Shown piece by piece: positions 1 to 9,947 of a DNA stretch of 64,000 nucleotides. Location of the stretch: the NCBI RefSeq assembly GCF_004023665.1, contig NZ_SAUF01000005.1, positions 744,001 through 808,000 on the forward strand, in the 5' to 3' direction. The position numbers were made by a program, and so were the translations under genes. The DNA is from Afifella aestuarii. Its GTDB lineage: Bacteria > Pseudomonadota > Alphaproteobacteria > Rhizobiales > Afifellaceae. Each line of letters opens with the position of its first letter. Positions within the stretch are counted from its first letter, which is position 1. Below the pieces are notes generated by a model. The model did not search any database. It was not told where the DNA came from and saw nothing but the letters and a program-made list of their open reading frames with translations.

Positions 1-924
1 GCGCTCAAGCGCATTGCCGGAAAGCTCCGGAACGGAATTCGCCACCTCGCGCATCTCCTCCATCTCGCCATTGCAGTGAAGGACGATGTCGCAGCCTGCG
101 GCGATCGCACGCCTGGAGCGTTCGGCCGGACTGCCGCTCAGCGCCTTCATGGAGATGTCGTCAGTCATCAGCAGACCATCAAAACCGATTCGCTCACGGA
201 TGATGTTAGCGATGATTGCCGCGGAATGCGTGGCCGGCTGGGCGTCGTCCACCGCGGAATAGACGACATGCGCCACGATGCCGAGGGATGCCCGCGTGGC
301 CAACATCCGAAACGGCGCGAAATCGACGGCCTCGAGTGCCGCCAGATCCGCATCGACGACGGGAAGCTCCTCATGGCTGTCGGAAGCCGCGCGACCATGC
401 CCAGGCAGATGCTTGATCACCGGCGTCACTCCACCGGCCCTCAGTCCGGTCATGACAGCACCACCGAGCGTCACCACCATGTCGACCGTGTCCCCATAGG
501 CGCGATCGCCGATGATATCGTGGCTGCCCGGCCCCGGCACATCGAGAACCGGCAGGCAATCCACGTTGATGCCGAGTTCGACGAGGTCGAGCGCCATCAG
601 CTTGGCGGCAAGCTGTGCCGCCTCGATGCCGGAAATCGGATCGGCCTTGTAGATGTCACCGAAACGCTTCGCCGGAGGATAGGAGCGCACCACCGGCGGA
701 CGAATACGTTGGACGCGGCCGCCTTCCTGGTCGATCAAGATCGGAACGTCGGGACGGTCGAGCGTCTCGCGGACACTGTCGGTCAGGCGCCGGATCTGGC
801 CCGCATCTTGGATGTTGCGGGCAAAGAGAATCACGCCCCAGGGTTTTTCATCGCGCAAGAAAGCGCGTTCTTCCTCGCCGAGCGTGAGCCCGGCGAGGCC
901 GCAAGCGAAGGCCTTCGCCATCAT
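1..924 (-). CDS. nagZ: Beta-N-acetylhexosaminidase NagZ (GH3), C-terminus cut by window edge
   Basis: Cytoplasmic glycoside hydrolase family 3 enzyme that removes N-acetylglucosamine from muropeptides during peptidoglycan recycling. About 308 residues are visible and the frame is still open at base 1, so some 30 residues are missing compared with the usual ~340. The family signature KHLPGHG followed by a DSH triplet is present near the middle, and TDDISMKAL carries the catalytic Asp. Two adjacent ATG codons at 924 and 921 are the start options. It lies just downstream of the SPOR protein (25-nt gap), the conserved alphaproteobacterial order argS-SPOR-nagZ, and is probably co-transcribed with it. 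Confidence 0.9.
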   Translation of the reverse strand, partial: MMAKAFACGLAGLTLGEEERAFLRDEKPWGVILFARNIQDAGQIRRLTDSVRETLDRPDVPILIDQEGGRVQRIRPPVVRSYPPAKRFGDIYKADPISGIEAAQLAAKLMALDLVELGINVDCLPVLDVPGPGSHDIIGDRAYGDTVDMVVTLGGAVMTGLRAGGVTPVIKHLPGHGRAASDSHEELPVVDADLAALEAVDFAPFRMLATRASLGIVAHVVYSAVDDAQPATHSAAIIANIIRERIGFDGLLMTDDISMKALSGSPAERSRRAIAAGCDIVLHCNGEMEEMREVANSVPELSGNALER

Positions 925-949
925 TCAGATCGATATCCTGCGTGGAGTT

Positions 950-3016
950 CTACTGCGTTACGAAGCAACTGCCGCCGGCGCTCTGCAGATTCTCGCACAA
1001 CGAGATCGCCGCCTCGCGCGAAGCCATCGGGCCGACGCGGACACGGTAATAGATGCCTTTGTCGCCGAGATCGGCCTGAAGGATCATGGCCTCCTGGCCT
1101 CCGAGAAGCTGCGGAAAACGACGCTGCAGATTGCTGTAGGACGACCGGGCCTGCTCTTCTGAACGCTGGGAGCTGACCTGAACCGCCCATCCGGCCGGCG
1201 CCGTGGAGGCGACCTGCGGCTCTGACGCATTCGAAGTCGGCGCCGAGGCGGTCAAGGAAGAGGCCGACGCCGCCGGCTGCGGCGCGGTTTGCGCCGAACT
1301 GGGGGACGGTGCGACGAGATCCGGCACAGTCGGTCGCGCCTGCGGCAGGTTCGCAATGTCGAAGCTCGGCGTTTCGGCGGCAGTCGGCGTTTCGCCGAGC
1401 CCATTCGGCTCCGCTCCCGCTTGCGCGTTACTTCCGCTTTCGTCAGCAGGCATACCGCCGTCTTCTGGCTGCACGCGCACGCTCTGCACCTGGACGGGCT
1501 CCGGGTCTGTCGCTGGCGCGGGCCCGGCGAGTTCCCTCGGCTCCTGAGGGGTAGCTGCCTGACTATCGGGAGCGTTTTCCACGATCGTGCCATCCGGACG
1601 GACCGTCAAAGTGCGAACCTTCTTGGGCCCAATCGGTGTGACCTGTGGCCCGACCTGCGGCTGAGCCGTATCGTCCGAAATGCGCGCGGAGATCTTGCCG
1701 TCATCGTCTACCGCGGCGGCTCCATCATCGGCGGCCTCACCCTCTTGTGCGTTCGGCAACACGATGCGAGCGATTTCCCGCGGCTCTTCGTTCCGGTCGA
1801 CGAGCTTTTCGTCGGTCTCGGGGTTGCGGCCAGAGACGCGGTCGAACACGGCTTGGCCGACCTCGTCGTCTTTGTTGTCTCCCGGGCTTTCGACGGCCAC
1901 TTTCACGTCGCTGCCATCGGCGGTGATGACGGGAACGGTCCCATCTGAATCGCCCTCACCTCCGCCAAGCATGGCAATGACGCCGCCACCGACAACAACG
2001 ACGCCCAACACGGCGGCAAGCGCCATCAGGCCTTTGCGGCGTCCTTTGCGTCCATCGCCCTCATCATCCATACGGATCTGACCATCGGGATCGCCGTCGG
2101 CGCGACTGACGAGTGGATCACTGTCGACAAGGAACGGAAATTCTTCGTGGCTCGGCTCGGGGGTGTCGGCGAGATCATCGCTTGCGGGCCAGTCGCGCTC
2201 CGTGCGCGGGGCGCCGGCCTGGACGTGCGGGACATAGGGTGCGCGCGGCTCGCGCACCTCCGAGACACGCTCATCCTCGGTAAGATCGGACCGGTCCGAT
2301 TCCCCATAATCCGATTGTCCATAATCGGCGCCGCCATGCTGCGGCTCCGACCATGACGGCTCCTTCCTCTCCGACTGGGCCGCGAGCTCGCCCGGGAGTT
2401 CATGCTCCATCCAATGCGCAAAATCTCGAGCCGCATCATGATGGGATTGGGCGTACGGACCTTCCGGAGCATCATAAGGCTCCTGCGCCGCCTCTTCATA
2501 ACCGGGAGACTGACGCGAATCCTCATACGCGCCATATGGCTCAGAGGCCGGATAACGGTCCTCGGAGGCAGATCTCTCGTCGTCAAATTCCTCGGCGGCA
2601 GGACCGCTCGGAAACCGTGTCACCAGAGATGCAAGAGGGTGCTCGGCACGCGGCTCGTGGCTCTGCCAATGTGCCGGCTCTTCCGGCCGTTGCGGAGGCT
2701 CGGGCACGAACCGGGGTTCCGCACGCGTGTAGGTCTTGGGTGTGTAGGGCTCAGGCGCGTAGGTTTCGGGCTGGCGCGCACGGTTCGATTGCTCGAACTC
2801 GCGCATCAGCTCGGCCTCGAGTTCGGATGAGAACGCGTCCACGTCGGGCTCCCGCCTCGCTGGGGCAGCCTCGCTACGTGGCGACGGACGATAATATGAG
2901 CTGTCTTCACTGACGATACGCGCCAGCTCGACGAGCGGATCCTCCTCCTCGGGGCCGGCAGGTCCGCCGCCGGGGCCATGATGCAAGTAGGAGGTTTTCG
3001 GACGTTCATCCGCCAT
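950..3016 (-). CDS. SPOR domain-containing inner-membrane protein
   Basis: Large (688 aa) bitopic membrane protein. The first ~325 residues are acidic, rich in Pro, Glu, Ser and Tyr, and look disordered and cytoplasmic. A single transmembrane helix lies around residues 329-352 (GLMALAAVLGVVVVGGG). A long Pro/Ala/Thr-rich periplasmic linker leads to a C-terminal SPOR domain at about 610-688 (WAVQVSSQRSEEQA to the terminal Cys-Phe-Val). SPOR domains bind denuded glycan strands at division sites, so a role in cell division or wall remodelling is inferred. It sits between argS and nagZ, as in other Rhizobiales. The family assignment rests on the C-terminal domain; the exact role is not known from sequence. 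Confidence 0.88.
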   Translation of the reverse strand: MADERPKTSYLHHGPGGGPAGPEEEDPLVELARIVSEDSSYYRPSPRSEAAPARREPDVDAFSSELEAELMREFEQSNRARQPETYAPEPYTPKTYTRAEPRFVPEPPQRPEEPAHWQSHEPRAEHPLASLVTRFPSGPAAEEFDDERSASEDRYPASEPYGAYEDSRQSPGYEEAAQEPYDAPEGPYAQSHHDAARDFAHWMEHELPGELAAQSERKEPSWSEPQHGGADYGQSDYGESDRSDLTEDERVSEVREPRAPYVPHVQAGAPRTERDWPASDDLADTPEPSHEEFPFLVDSDPLVSRADGDPDGQIRMDDEGDGRKGRRKGLMALAAVLGVVVVGGGVIAMLGGGEGDSDGTVPVITADGSDVKVAVESPGDNKDDEVGQAVFDRVSGRNPETDEKLVDRNEEPREIARIVLPNAQEGEAADDGAAAVDDDGKISARISDDTAQPQVGPQVTPIGPKKVRTLTVRPDGTIVENAPDSQAATPQEPRELAGPAPATDPEPVQVQSVRVQPEDGGMPADESGSNAQAGAEPNGLGETPTAAETPSFDIANLPQARPTVPDLVAPSPSSAQTAPQPAASASSLTASAPTSNASEPQVASTAPAGWAVQVSSQRSEEQARSSYSNLQRRFPQLLGGQEAMILQADLGDKGIYYRVRVGPMASREAAISLCENLQSAGGSCFVTQ

Positions 3017-3063
3017 CGGGAAACCTTACGCGTTGTTCCGGTAACGCCGGGCGCTCCTGAGAC

Positions 3064-4830
3064 TCAGCGCATCTCCTTGGGCGCCTCGACCCCGAGCACC
3101 GACAAGCCCGCTCGGATCACCATGCCAACAGCATCCACCAAGCCAAGCCTCGCTTTTGATATCTCTATATCATCAGGCTTAATGAAGCGTAATTGCGGCG
3201 ACTCCTTGCCTCTGTTCCAGTGAACATGAAAGGAATTCGCTAGATCGTAGAGATAATACGCAATCCGATGCGGCTCTCTGCTCTGGGCGGCAAGCTGCAC
3301 GATACGCGGCCAGTCGCAGAGCTGCTTGATGAGCTGGAGCTCGCCAGCGTCTTCGAGACGGATAAGCCGCTCGGCTGAGGCGAGCTCTGCAGGTGTCTCG
3401 TCAACCTCCGGCATTTCCTGCGCAAATTGCCGTCGCACGGAGGCTGTGCGCGCATGCGCATACTGCACGTAGAAAACCGGATTGTCCTTCGACTGCTCGG
3501 TCACGGTCTGAAAATCGAAGTCGAGCGGCGCATCCGCCTTGCGGGTCAGCATCATGAAGCGAACCGCGTCGCGGCCCACCTCGTCGACAACGTCGGCGAG
3601 CGTCACGAGATCGCCCGCCCGCTTCGACATTCTGACGGGCTCCCCTGCCCGGAAGAGCCGAACGAGCTGTGACAGCTGCACTTCGAGCTCGCCCTTGCCT
3701 TCAGAAATGGCTTTAACCGCGGCCGTCATACGCTTGACGTAGCCGCCGTGATCGGCGCCCCAGACATCGATCATATGAGCGAAGCCGCGCTCGAACTTGT
3801 CGAAGTGATAGGCGATGTCGGAGGCGAAGTAGGTGTAGCTGCCGTCCGCTTTCTTCAGCGGCCGGTCGACATCGTCACCGAACGACGTCGCCCGAAAGAG
3901 AAGCTGCTCGCGCTCGTCCCAGTCTTCGTCCTCGTTCTCCTGCCCCTTGGGCGGAGGCAGAGTTCCCCAATAGACGAGATCGCGCTCTTCAAGCCACGCG
4001 ATGAGTTCCGCCACCCGATCACGGCCGTTCCCCATCAGCGAACGCTCGGAGAAGAACACGTCGTGACGGATATTGAGGCTGGCGAGATCGTTGCGGATAT
4101 TCTCCATCATCGCAGCGATCGCGAAGTCGCGCACCAGAGGCAGCCAATCGGCTTCATCCTGGCCCTTGAGCGCATCACCATATTTATCAGCCAGCGCCGT
4201 GCCGACGGGAACGAGATAATCGCCCGGATAGAGCCCCTTCGGGATCTCGCCGACCGTCTCGCCAAGCGCTTCGCGGTAGCGCAGATGGACGGAGCGCGCG
4301 AGCTGATCGACCTGCGAGCCGGCATCGTTGATGTAATATTCCCGCGTCACCGCCTGACCGGAGGCCGCCAAAAGGTTTGCGATCGCATCACCGACGACGG
4401 CACCGCGGCAATGGCCGACATGCAACGGTCCGGTGGGGTTGGCCGAGACGTATTCGATGTTGACGGCCGCACCCTGCCCCGCCGGCACGTAGCCATAGCG
4501 GTCGCCGGCTTTCAGGATGGCCGCGAGTTCCCGCGCCCAGAAGGATTGGGCCAGACGCAAATTGAGGAAGCCAGGGCCGGCAATCTCCACCGCGTCCACA
4601 TCGTCGTGGCGCGAGAGCTCGGCACCGAGCCTGGTCGCGAGATCACGCGGCTTCATCGCCAGGGGTTTTGCGAGCACCAGCGCAGCGTTGGTGGCAAGGT
4701 CGCCGTGCGCGGCATCGCGCGGCGGCTCGACCACCACGCGCGCAAGAAGCTCCGGCGCGATCTCGCTTTCCGTTACGACCCGGGCGATAGCGGCCCGGAC
4801 CCGCTCCGCAAAATCATCAAAAAGGTTCAT
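3064..4830 (-). CDS. argS: Arginyl-tRNA synthetase
   Basis: Class I aminoacyl-tRNA synthetase, 588 aa, the usual length. It charges tRNA-Arg in the cytoplasm. The N-terminal Add1 domain is followed by the HIGH motif (here HVGH in [13 protein letters not shown], about residue 130), and later MSKR in [13 protein letters not shown]. The C-terminal DALR anticodon-binding domain contains the typical FYVQYAHAR segment. It is 51 bp downstream of dgt and 47 bp upstream of the SPOR gene, all on the minus strand, as in related Rhizobiales. Confidence 0.97.
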   Translation of the reverse strand: MNLFDDFAERVRAAIARVVTESEIAPELLARVVVEPPRDAAHGDLATNAALVLAKPLAMKPRDLATRLGAELSRHDDVDAVEIAGPGFLNLRLAQSFWARELAAILKAGDRYGYVPAGQGAAVNIEYVSANPTGPLHVGHCRGAVVGDAIANLLAASGQAVTREYYINDAGSQVDQLARSVHLRYREALGETVGEIPKGLYPGDYLVPVGTALADKYGDALKGQDEADWLPLVRDFAIAAMMENIRNDLASLNIRHDVFFSERSLMGNGRDRVAELIAWLEERDLVYWGTLPPPKGQENEDEDWDEREQLLFRATSFGDDVDRPLKKADGSYTYFASDIAYHFDKFERGFAHMIDVWGADHGGYVKRMTAAVKAISEGKGELEVQLSQLVRLFRAGEPVRMSKRAGDLVTLADVVDEVGRDAVRFMMLTRKADAPLDFDFQTVTEQSKDNPVFYVQYAHARTASVRRQFAQEMPEVDETPAELASAERLIRLEDAGELQLIKQLCDWPRIVQLAAQSREPHRIAYYLYDLANSFHVHWNRGKESPQLRFIKPDDIEISKARLGLVDAVGMVIRAGLSVLGVEAPKEMR

Positions 4831-4881
4831 GCTGGAATATCCGTTGCCATCTACGCGGCATACCGTTGATAGGCTTGGCCC

Positions 4882-6081
4882 CTAGCCGAGATCGGGGGTG
4901 TGGTCAAACAGGCGCCGATGCTCGGCAACTGCAAAGCCGTCGCTCATCCCGGCGATATAATCGGCCGCACGGCGGGCCCGCCTCCGTTTATCGCTCATAT
5001 CGAGCTCTGCCTGCCACTCGTCGGGCAGGAACTCAGGCTCCGAATGCAGGCGCTCGAAGAGATCCGTCACGATCGCCTCACCGGCATGGGCCGCTAGCAT
5101 GACGCTCTCATGGCGATAAAGCCGCGAAAAGAGGAAGCCTTTCAGCTCCTTCTCCTCGCGCGCCATGTTCTGCGAGAAACCGACCGTCGGCTCGCCGGCA
5201 TGGGTGACCGCACGCATCGACGCCGCACCCTCAAGCCGCCCGGCCGTCTCGACAAGCACATCGATGATCATCACGGTAATCAACCGCCGCGTGAGCTCGG
5301 CCGCAAAACGCGAGCGCTCCAGCGCGGGAAAGGTTCGATCGAGTGCGCCGATGATGCGCGCCGTCAGCGGAACCTCGACAAGGTCTTCGGGATGCAGGAG
5401 GCCGGAGCGCAACCCGTCGTCGATGTCGTGCGCATCATAGGCGATGTCGTCGGAAATCGCAGCGATCTGGGCTTCCGCGCCTGCATAATTTTCCAAATCG
5501 AGGTCGAGCGCCTCATTGAGCTCCATCACCACCGGAGAGAGAGCCGACACCTTTCCTTTTAGCGGTCCGTTGTGTTTGACGAGGCCTTCCAAAGAGGCGC
5601 GCGACAGATTGAGACCGTCATAGCGCGCATAGCGCCGCTCCAGTCGCGTAACGACGCGCAGGCTCTGAACGTTATGATCAAAGCCGCCATATTCGCCGAG
5701 AGCGGCACTCAAAGCCCGTTCGCCGGCATGGCCGAACGGCGTGTGCCCGAGATCGTGTGCAAGCGCGATCGCCTCCGTCAAATCTTCGTCGAGACCCAAG
5801 GGACGCGCAATCGAGCGCGCAACCTGCGCAACCTCCAGGGAATGCGTCAGCCGCGTTCGGAAATGATCACCTTCCGGCCGGATGAAGACCTGCGTCTTGT
5901 GCTTCAGTCTCCGGAACGCAGTGCAATGCACGATCCGGTCTCGGTCACGCTGGAACGGCGAACGCAGAGGATCCTCCGTCTCCTCATGCACACGGGCACC
6001 CCCCTCTTCCGGGCCTGTGGCGTAAGGCGCTTTCCAGCGGGCGCCGTGCTTGAGGAGATGACGAGGAAGGCTCGCACTCAT
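4882..6081 (-). CDS. dgt: Deoxyguanosinetriphosphate triphosphohydrolase-like protein
   Basis: HD-domain dNTP triphosphohydrolase of 399 aa that converts dNTPs to deoxynucleosides plus tripolyphosphate, tuning dNTP pools. The HD motif is clear (RLTHSLEVAQ, then AHDLGHTPFGHAGE), giving the metal-binding His/Asp residues. FRRLKHKTQVF is the typical N-terminal signature. It is the first gene of the minus-strand run dgt-argS-SPOR-nagZ and is divergent from erpA across a 54-bp gap, an arrangement seen in many alphaproteobacteria. Confidence 0.94.
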   Translation of the reverse strand: MSASLPRHLLKHGARWKAPYATGPEEGGARVHEETEDPLRSPFQRDRDRIVHCTAFRRLKHKTQVFIRPEGDHFRTRLTHSLEVAQVARSIARPLGLDEDLTEAIALAHDLGHTPFGHAGERALSAALGEYGGFDHNVQSLRVVTRLERRYARYDGLNLSRASLEGLVKHNGPLKGKVSALSPVVMELNEALDLDLENYAGAEAQIAAISDDIAYDAHDIDDGLRSGLLHPEDLVEVPLTARIIGALDRTFPALERSRFAAELTRRLITVMIIDVLVETAGRLEGAASMRAVTHAGEPTVGFSQNMAREEKELKGFLFSRLYRHESVMLAAHAGEAIVTDLFERLHSEPEFLPDEWQAELDMSDKRRRARRAADYIAGMSDGFAVAEHRRLFDHTPDLG

Positions 6082-6135
6082 GATCTGGCTACGATTGACT
6101 TGCGGGGCGGTGCTTCTTAGCTACGATGCATTGAG

Positions 6136-6531
6136 ATGAGCAAGGTGGCCACCATGACCGAGGCCTCGACGATCAGCGCCCCGACGACCGAACAAGCCCC
6201 GGAGACGGCGGTTGTTTTGACGGATCGTGCGGCAAAGCGCATCGCCAAAATTCTCTCCGGCGAGCCTGAGGAGACGGCGCTGCGGATTTCCGTCGAAGGC
6301 GGCGGCTGTTCCGGCTTTCAGTACCGTTACGATCTCGTCCAGGACCCGCATGACGACGACGATCTCGTGCTCGCGCGCGACGGGGCGACGGTGCTGATCG
6401 ATTCCATGTCGCTTCCCTTTATGGAGGGCGCTGTGATCGACTTCGTCGACGATTTGATGGGTCAGTCCTTCCAGATCAAAAACCCGCATGCCACCGCCTC
6501 GTGCGGCTGCGGCACCAGCTTCTCAATCTGA
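6136..6531 (+). CDS. erpA: Iron-sulfur cluster insertion protein ErpA (HesB/IscA family)
   Basis: A-type Fe-S carrier of 131 aa that delivers [2Fe-2S]/[4Fe-4S] clusters to apoproteins. The three cluster-binding cysteines are visible at C58 (GGGCSGFQY) and C123/C125 (the C-terminal CGCG). The N-terminal ~24 residues are a variable, Thr/Ala-rich extension; internal ATG codons there could be alternative starts. It is divergent from dgt and followed closely by xth. Confidence 0.93.
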   Translation: MSKVATMTEASTISAPTTEQAPETAVVLTDRAAKRIAKILSGEPEETALRISVEGGGCSGFQYRYDLVQDPHDDDDLVLARDGATVLIDSMSLPFMEGAVIDFVDDLMGQSFQIKNPHATASCGCGTSFSI

Positions 6532-6580
6532 CACACAGAACGCGCCGACCGACAAAGGCGCGCAGAGATCGGACAGGCCG

Positions 6581-7363
6581 TTGAAGATTGCCACCTGGAA
6601 CATCAACGGCGTGAAAGCGCGCCTTGATGGCCTCGTCACCTGGCTCGGAGAAGCGAGCCCCGACGTCGTCTGCCTGCAGGAAATCAAATCGGTCGACGAA
6701 GCATTCCCGCGCGAACCGATCGAAGCGCTCGGCTACAATGTCGCCACGCATGGCCAGAAAGGCTTCAACGGCGTCGCGATCCTGTCGAAACGACCGCTGG
6801 AAGACGTGACGCCGCGTCTTTCCGGCGACGAAGACGACGTCCAGGCCCGCTTCCTGGAGGCGATCGTGCCGGACGACAACGGCGGTATCGTCCGTGTCGT
6901 CTCCGCGTACATGCCGAATGGCAATCCGATCGGGACGGAGAAATTCTCCTACAAGCTCGCCTGGATGGGACGCCTGGAGACCTGGGTGGACGAGCGGCTG
7001 GCGCTCGAAGAGCCCTTCGTTCTGGCCGGCGATTTCAACATCATCCCGGAGCCGATCGATGCCCGTCACCCGGAAAGGTGGACGGACGATGCCCTCTTCC
7101 AGCCCGAAACGCGCAATGCCTACAGGAAGCTTACCGCACGGGGCCTGACAGACGCCCTGCGTGCGGTGACCGATGCGGGCGACATCTACACGTTCTGGGA
7201 CTACCAGGCCGGCGCCTGGCAGAAGAACAACGGCATCCGCATCGACCATCTTCTCCTGTCGCCCGAAGCCGCCGACCGTCTCGCAGGCGTGGGCATCGAC
7301 AAGCATGTGCGTGCCTGGGAAAAGCCCTCAGATCATGTCCCGGTGTGGATCGCACTCAGCTGA
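6581..7363 (+). CDS. xth: Exodeoxyribonuclease III (AP endonuclease family)
   Basis: EEP-fold nuclease for base excision repair. It cleaves 5' of abasic sites and has 3'-5' exonuclease activity. Motifs: KIATWNINGVKARL at the N-terminus, CLQEIKS (catalytic Glu), LAGDFNIIPEPID (Asp/Asn pair) and the terminal SDHVPVW (catalytic His). I start it at TTG 6581 because the family begins exactly at this MKIATWNI-like sequence, giving 260 aa. An ATG at 6488 would add 31 residues without family counterpart and overlap erpA by 44 nt. A weak GGACAGG lies just before the TTG. Confidence 0.9.
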   Translation: MKIATWNINGVKARLDGLVTWLGEASPDVVCLQEIKSVDEAFPREPIEALGYNVATHGQKGFNGVAILSKRPLEDVTPRLSGDEDDVQARFLEAIVPDDNGGIVRVVSAYMPNGNPIGTEKFSYKLAWMGRLETWVDERLALEEPFVLAGDFNIIPEPIDARHPERWTDDALFQPETRNAYRKLTARGLTDALRAVTDAGDIYTFWDYQAGAWQKNNGIRIDHLLLSPEAADRLAGVGIDKHVRAWEKPSDHVPVWIALS

Positions 7364-7377
7364 GGCCGACGTGAAGG

Positions 7378-7983
7378 TCAGGCGTTTTCGGCAAGCCGCT
7401 TCAGCTTTGCGAACATCGAATCGCTGTCCTCACCGTAATTTAGGGTTCCGACGAATTTTCCGTCCTGATCCATCAGATAGACGGACGCCGTGTGATCGAT
7501 CGTGTAGTCGCCATCATCGGTCGGGACCTTCTTGTAATAGATCTTATAGGCCTTCGCGATTTCCTCGATCTGCGCTTCGTTGCCGGAGAGCCCGCGGATA
7601 TGCGGATCGAAGGCGGAGACGTAATCCTTCATCTTCTCCGGCCCATCGCGCTCCCAGTCGACCGAGACGAAGAGGAAATTGAGCTTCTCGGCATCGTCCC
7701 CCAGCCGCTTGATCAGACCCGAGAGCTCGTAAAGCGTCGTCGGGCAGACATCGGGGCAGAAGGTGAAACCGAAATAGATCACCGTCGGCTTGCCGCGGAA
7801 ATCCTCCTCGCTGACGGTCCTGCCGTCCTCATCGACGAGCGTGAAGGGGCCGCCAATGGCGGCCACCCCAACGCTTTGCTGCAACCGTTCAGGAGGCGTC
7901 AGCAGACCGGCGAAGACCGCCGAAACTGCGAGAATCGCTACCGCTCCCGCAACGAACAGCCAAATTTTGCGCATCGACATCAC
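7378..7983 (-). CDS. SCO1/SenC family copper-binding thioredoxin-fold protein
   Basis: Membrane-anchored periplasmic protein of about 201 aa that helps load copper into the CuA centre of cytochrome c oxidase. An uncleaved N-terminal helix (residues 5-27) anchors it. The copper/redox motif CPDVC lies in YFGFTFCPDVCPTT and the ligand His is in DHTASVYL near residue 160. The start overlaps the stop of the PCuAC gene (ATGA-type overlap at 7980-7983), so the two are translated together, matching their joint role in oxidase copper delivery. It converges with xth (14-bp gap). Confidence 0.92.
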   Translation of the reverse strand: MMSMRKIWLFVAGAVAILAVSAVFAGLLTPPERLQQSVGVAAIGGPFTLVDEDGRTVSEEDFRGKPTVIYFGFTFCPDVCPTTLYELSGLIKRLGDDAEKLNFLFVSVDWERDGPEKMKDYVSAFDPHIRGLSGNEAQIEEIAKAYKIYYKKVPTDDGDYTIDHTASVYLMDQDGKFVGTLNYGEDSDSMFAKLKRLAENA

Positions 7984-8501
7984 TGAGCTTTGCCGTTTTC
8001 CGGCCTATCCATCGTGTGCCCGTCCATCTTCATCGCATCGCCGTTCGGGCCAGGAGCCCCCACAGCCGAAGCGGGCATTTCCACGTCGACCGAGCCAGCC
8101 CTCTCGAAAGTGAGCGTGACCGGGACGATCGCCCCTTCTTCGATGGGAGCTGTCAGATCGATGAACATGACATGCAGGCTGCCGGGCTTCAGTTCGACCG
8201 TCGCTCCGGCCGGAACCGGGATGCCATCTTCGAGCTGGCGCATCTTCATCACGCCACCCGACATATCCATGGTGTGAAGTTCCACCCGGCTGGAAATCGA
8301 CGATGACGCGGAGATGAGACGGTCGTCCTCATCGCCGGTATTCGTGATCTTCAAAAACCCGCCGCCGGCGGTGGCCGAAGGCGGCGTCGCTCGTGTCCAG
8401 GGATGCCCGATCTCGAGATTGCCGAGCTTGTATCCGTGAGCGAGAGCGGGTATGGCGACAAAAACGAGAGCAGCCGCAATGAGGTGTGCAACAAGGCGCA
8501 T
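7980..8501 (-). CDS. Periplasmic copper chaperone PCuAC family protein
   Basis: Secreted Cu(I) chaperone of 173 aa, partner of the SCO protein next to it. A signal peptide (MRLVAHLIAAALVF to ALA-H) precedes the domain. The copper site follows the pattern H-Met-rich-H-x-M: HTMDMSGGVMKM and later HVMF. The C-terminal tail adds MKMDGHTM, an extra Met/His patch. The open frame extends upstream to 8852, but I choose ATG 8501 because a GGAG lies 7-8 nt before it and the signal peptide starts there. ATG 8513 would be 4 residues longer. Confidence 0.9.
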   Translation of the reverse strand: MRLVAHLIAAALVFVAIPALAHGYKLGNLEIGHPWTRATPPSATAGGGFLKITNTGDEDDRLISASSSISSRVELHTMDMSGGVMKMRQLEDGIPVPAGATVELKPGSLHVMFIDLTAPIEEGAIVPVTLTFERAGSVDVEMPASAVGAPGPNGDAMKMDGHTMDRPENGKAQ

Positions 8502-8559
8502 CGATTTCTCCATCTGCGCATAAAGAGAACCACCGGCAGAGGCCGGACGGGAAAAGGCG

Positions 8560-8952
8560 TCAGCTGGAGAGAACGGGTGGCGCTCGGGCTTCGGCTGCAA
8601 GACGCAGCTCGGACGGATGCGAGGCACTGCCCCTAACGTCGCGGCCAACCACAAGAAATGGCCCGTAACCCGAAAGGAGAATAGCGCCATCTTGCGGCAC
8701 CGCAGGCAGCATGAGGCTCGAGGAATGACAGAGCCCAGAACAACAGGGACATACCCCGTTGTCGTGGTTCTTGCCTTCCCCCTTGTGGTCAGGCGTTGCG
8801 AGCGGATTGCACAGGGCGGTCGAGTTGCCCCCGGCCATGAAGCCGATGGCATAAGCGCCTGAAACGCCCTGCAAAAGAAGCATATAGGCGACGACGATGG
8901 CGATCAGGCCACCGACGAATCTGTCACCTAGCACGTGCCTCATAAAGCGCAT
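8560..8952 (-). CDS. DUF2946-like secreted Cys-rich protein
   Basis: Small protein of 130 aa with an N-terminal hydrophobic segment (residues 12-36), consistent with a signal peptide or anchor, then a short domain containing CPCCSGLCHSS, a dense cysteine motif. It resembles DUF2946/YcnI-neighbourhood proteins, which often sit beside copper or cobalt genes; this assignment is from memory and tentative. It is 58 bp upstream of the PCuAC gene on the same strand, so a third member of a copper-handling operon is a reasonable inference. Confidence 0.6.
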   Translation of the reverse strand: MRFMRHVLGDRFVGGLIAIVVAYMLLLQGVSGAYAIGFMAGGNSTALCNPLATPDHKGEGKNHDNGVCPCCSGLCHSSSLMLPAVPQDGAILLSGYGPFLVVGRDVRGSASHPSELRLAAEARAPPVLSS

Positions 8953-9173
8953 GACGAAGTCATGCCCGATCGCCGGGCGGAAGCCAATGGCAAAAAGCGG
9001 AAACTCAGTGGAAGGAATTAGCGTCGCGCAGCAATGCCGGCCCGGATGGCTCGGTCTGAAGAACGCTAGCTACACGAGACGGCTTGGACGACAGCGATCC
9101 ACCGGATGACGGCAGCCTTCGTCGATAAGCGATTGCGAGGAGATGAAGCCCGCAGGCGGAGGAGAGACGAAAG

Positions 9174-9947
9174 CTATTTCGTCTTGCTCTTGGCGAGGTA
9201 ATCCTCCGCCAGAGCCATAGCCGTGCGGCGATCGTTCTCGCTCGCAGCCGCAAAGGCCTCCTCATGGAGCGATTGGATGGCGTCGTCGCCACGGTAGGAA
9301 TTGCGCGCGATTGAGAGCCACATCAGCCCTTTCACCGCATTGCGCCGGATGCCGATGCCGTCGAACAGGAGCCGCCCAAATTCCGCCTGGGCCTGCGCAT
9401 GGCCCTTGTCGGCCGCGAGTTTCAGCCAGCGCGCCGCCTGACGATCGTTCTTTTCGCCGCCGCGGCCGTTCAGATACATCATGCCGAGCTGAAACTGGGC
9501 CTCCGGATCTGCGAAGTAGGACGCGGCATAGGAATAAAACCGCCGGGCCTTCCCCTCATCGGCGACGACCGTTCCCGCGATCCCGTCACGAAAATAGCCC
9601 GCAAGCGCGACGAAGGCATCGGAGACAAAGCGTGCATCCGAGCCGCGCGGGTTGCCGTCGGCATAGTCGTTGGCGATCTTGGCGAAGATCCGAAAGGCGT
9701 GCGCGTCATCCTCGCTGACACCGTCGCCGGTGGCATAGATGCGCCCGAGCTTCCACAACGCGGCAGTGTGCCCCTTGTCCGCGGCATAGGAAAGCGCTTC
9801 CAGAGCCTCGGCCGTGTGGCCCTGTTTGTAGGCGATATATCCTTCACGAAACGCCTCGCGGGCCGACGTATCGGGATCGAAGGCGAAGGCAGGCGTCGCC
9901 ATCGCCACCGCCAGACACGCGACCGGCAGAACACTACTGATCCGCAT
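9174..9947 (-). CDS. exoR: ExoR-like periplasmic Sel1-repeat regulator
   Basis: Secreted protein of 257 aa: signal peptide to about residue 22 ([11 protein letters not shown]), then tandem Sel1/TPR-like repeats ([39 protein letters not shown]-type units). The arrangement, the [16 protein letters not shown] segment and the C-terminal [19 protein letters not shown] closely follow Sinorhizobium ExoR. ExoR binds the sensor ExoS in the periplasm and holds down succinoglycan and flagella switching. No exoS/chvI lies in this window. Its start overlaps the end of ilvD by 14 nt, so it may be co-transcribed with that gene. Confidence 0.78.
   Translation of the reverse strand: MRISSVLPVACLAVAMATPAFAFDPDTSAREAFREGYIAYKQGHTAEALEALSYAADKGHTAALWKLGRIYATGDGVSEDDAHAFRIFAKIANDYADGNPRGSDARFVSDAFVALAGYFRDGIAGTVVADEGKARRFYSYAASYFADPEAQFQLGMMYLNGRGGEKNDRQAARWLKLAADKGHAQAQAEFGRLLFDGIGIRRNAVKGLMWLSIARNSYRGDDAIQSLHEEAFAAASENDRRTAMALAEDYLAKSKTK

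Noticed and set aside
3748-4869. Long plus-strand frame (373 codons) within argS
   Set aside because: Antisense shadow with His/Arg/Asp-rich composition and no homology that I recognise.
6488-6580. Upstream ATG start for xth
   Set aside because: It overlaps erpA and adds residues outside the family; TTG 6581 begins exactly at the conserved N-terminus.
8502-8852. N-terminal extension of the PCuAC protein
   Set aside because: The signal peptide and ribosome site place the start at 8501; the upstream part overlaps the Cys-rich gene in another frame.
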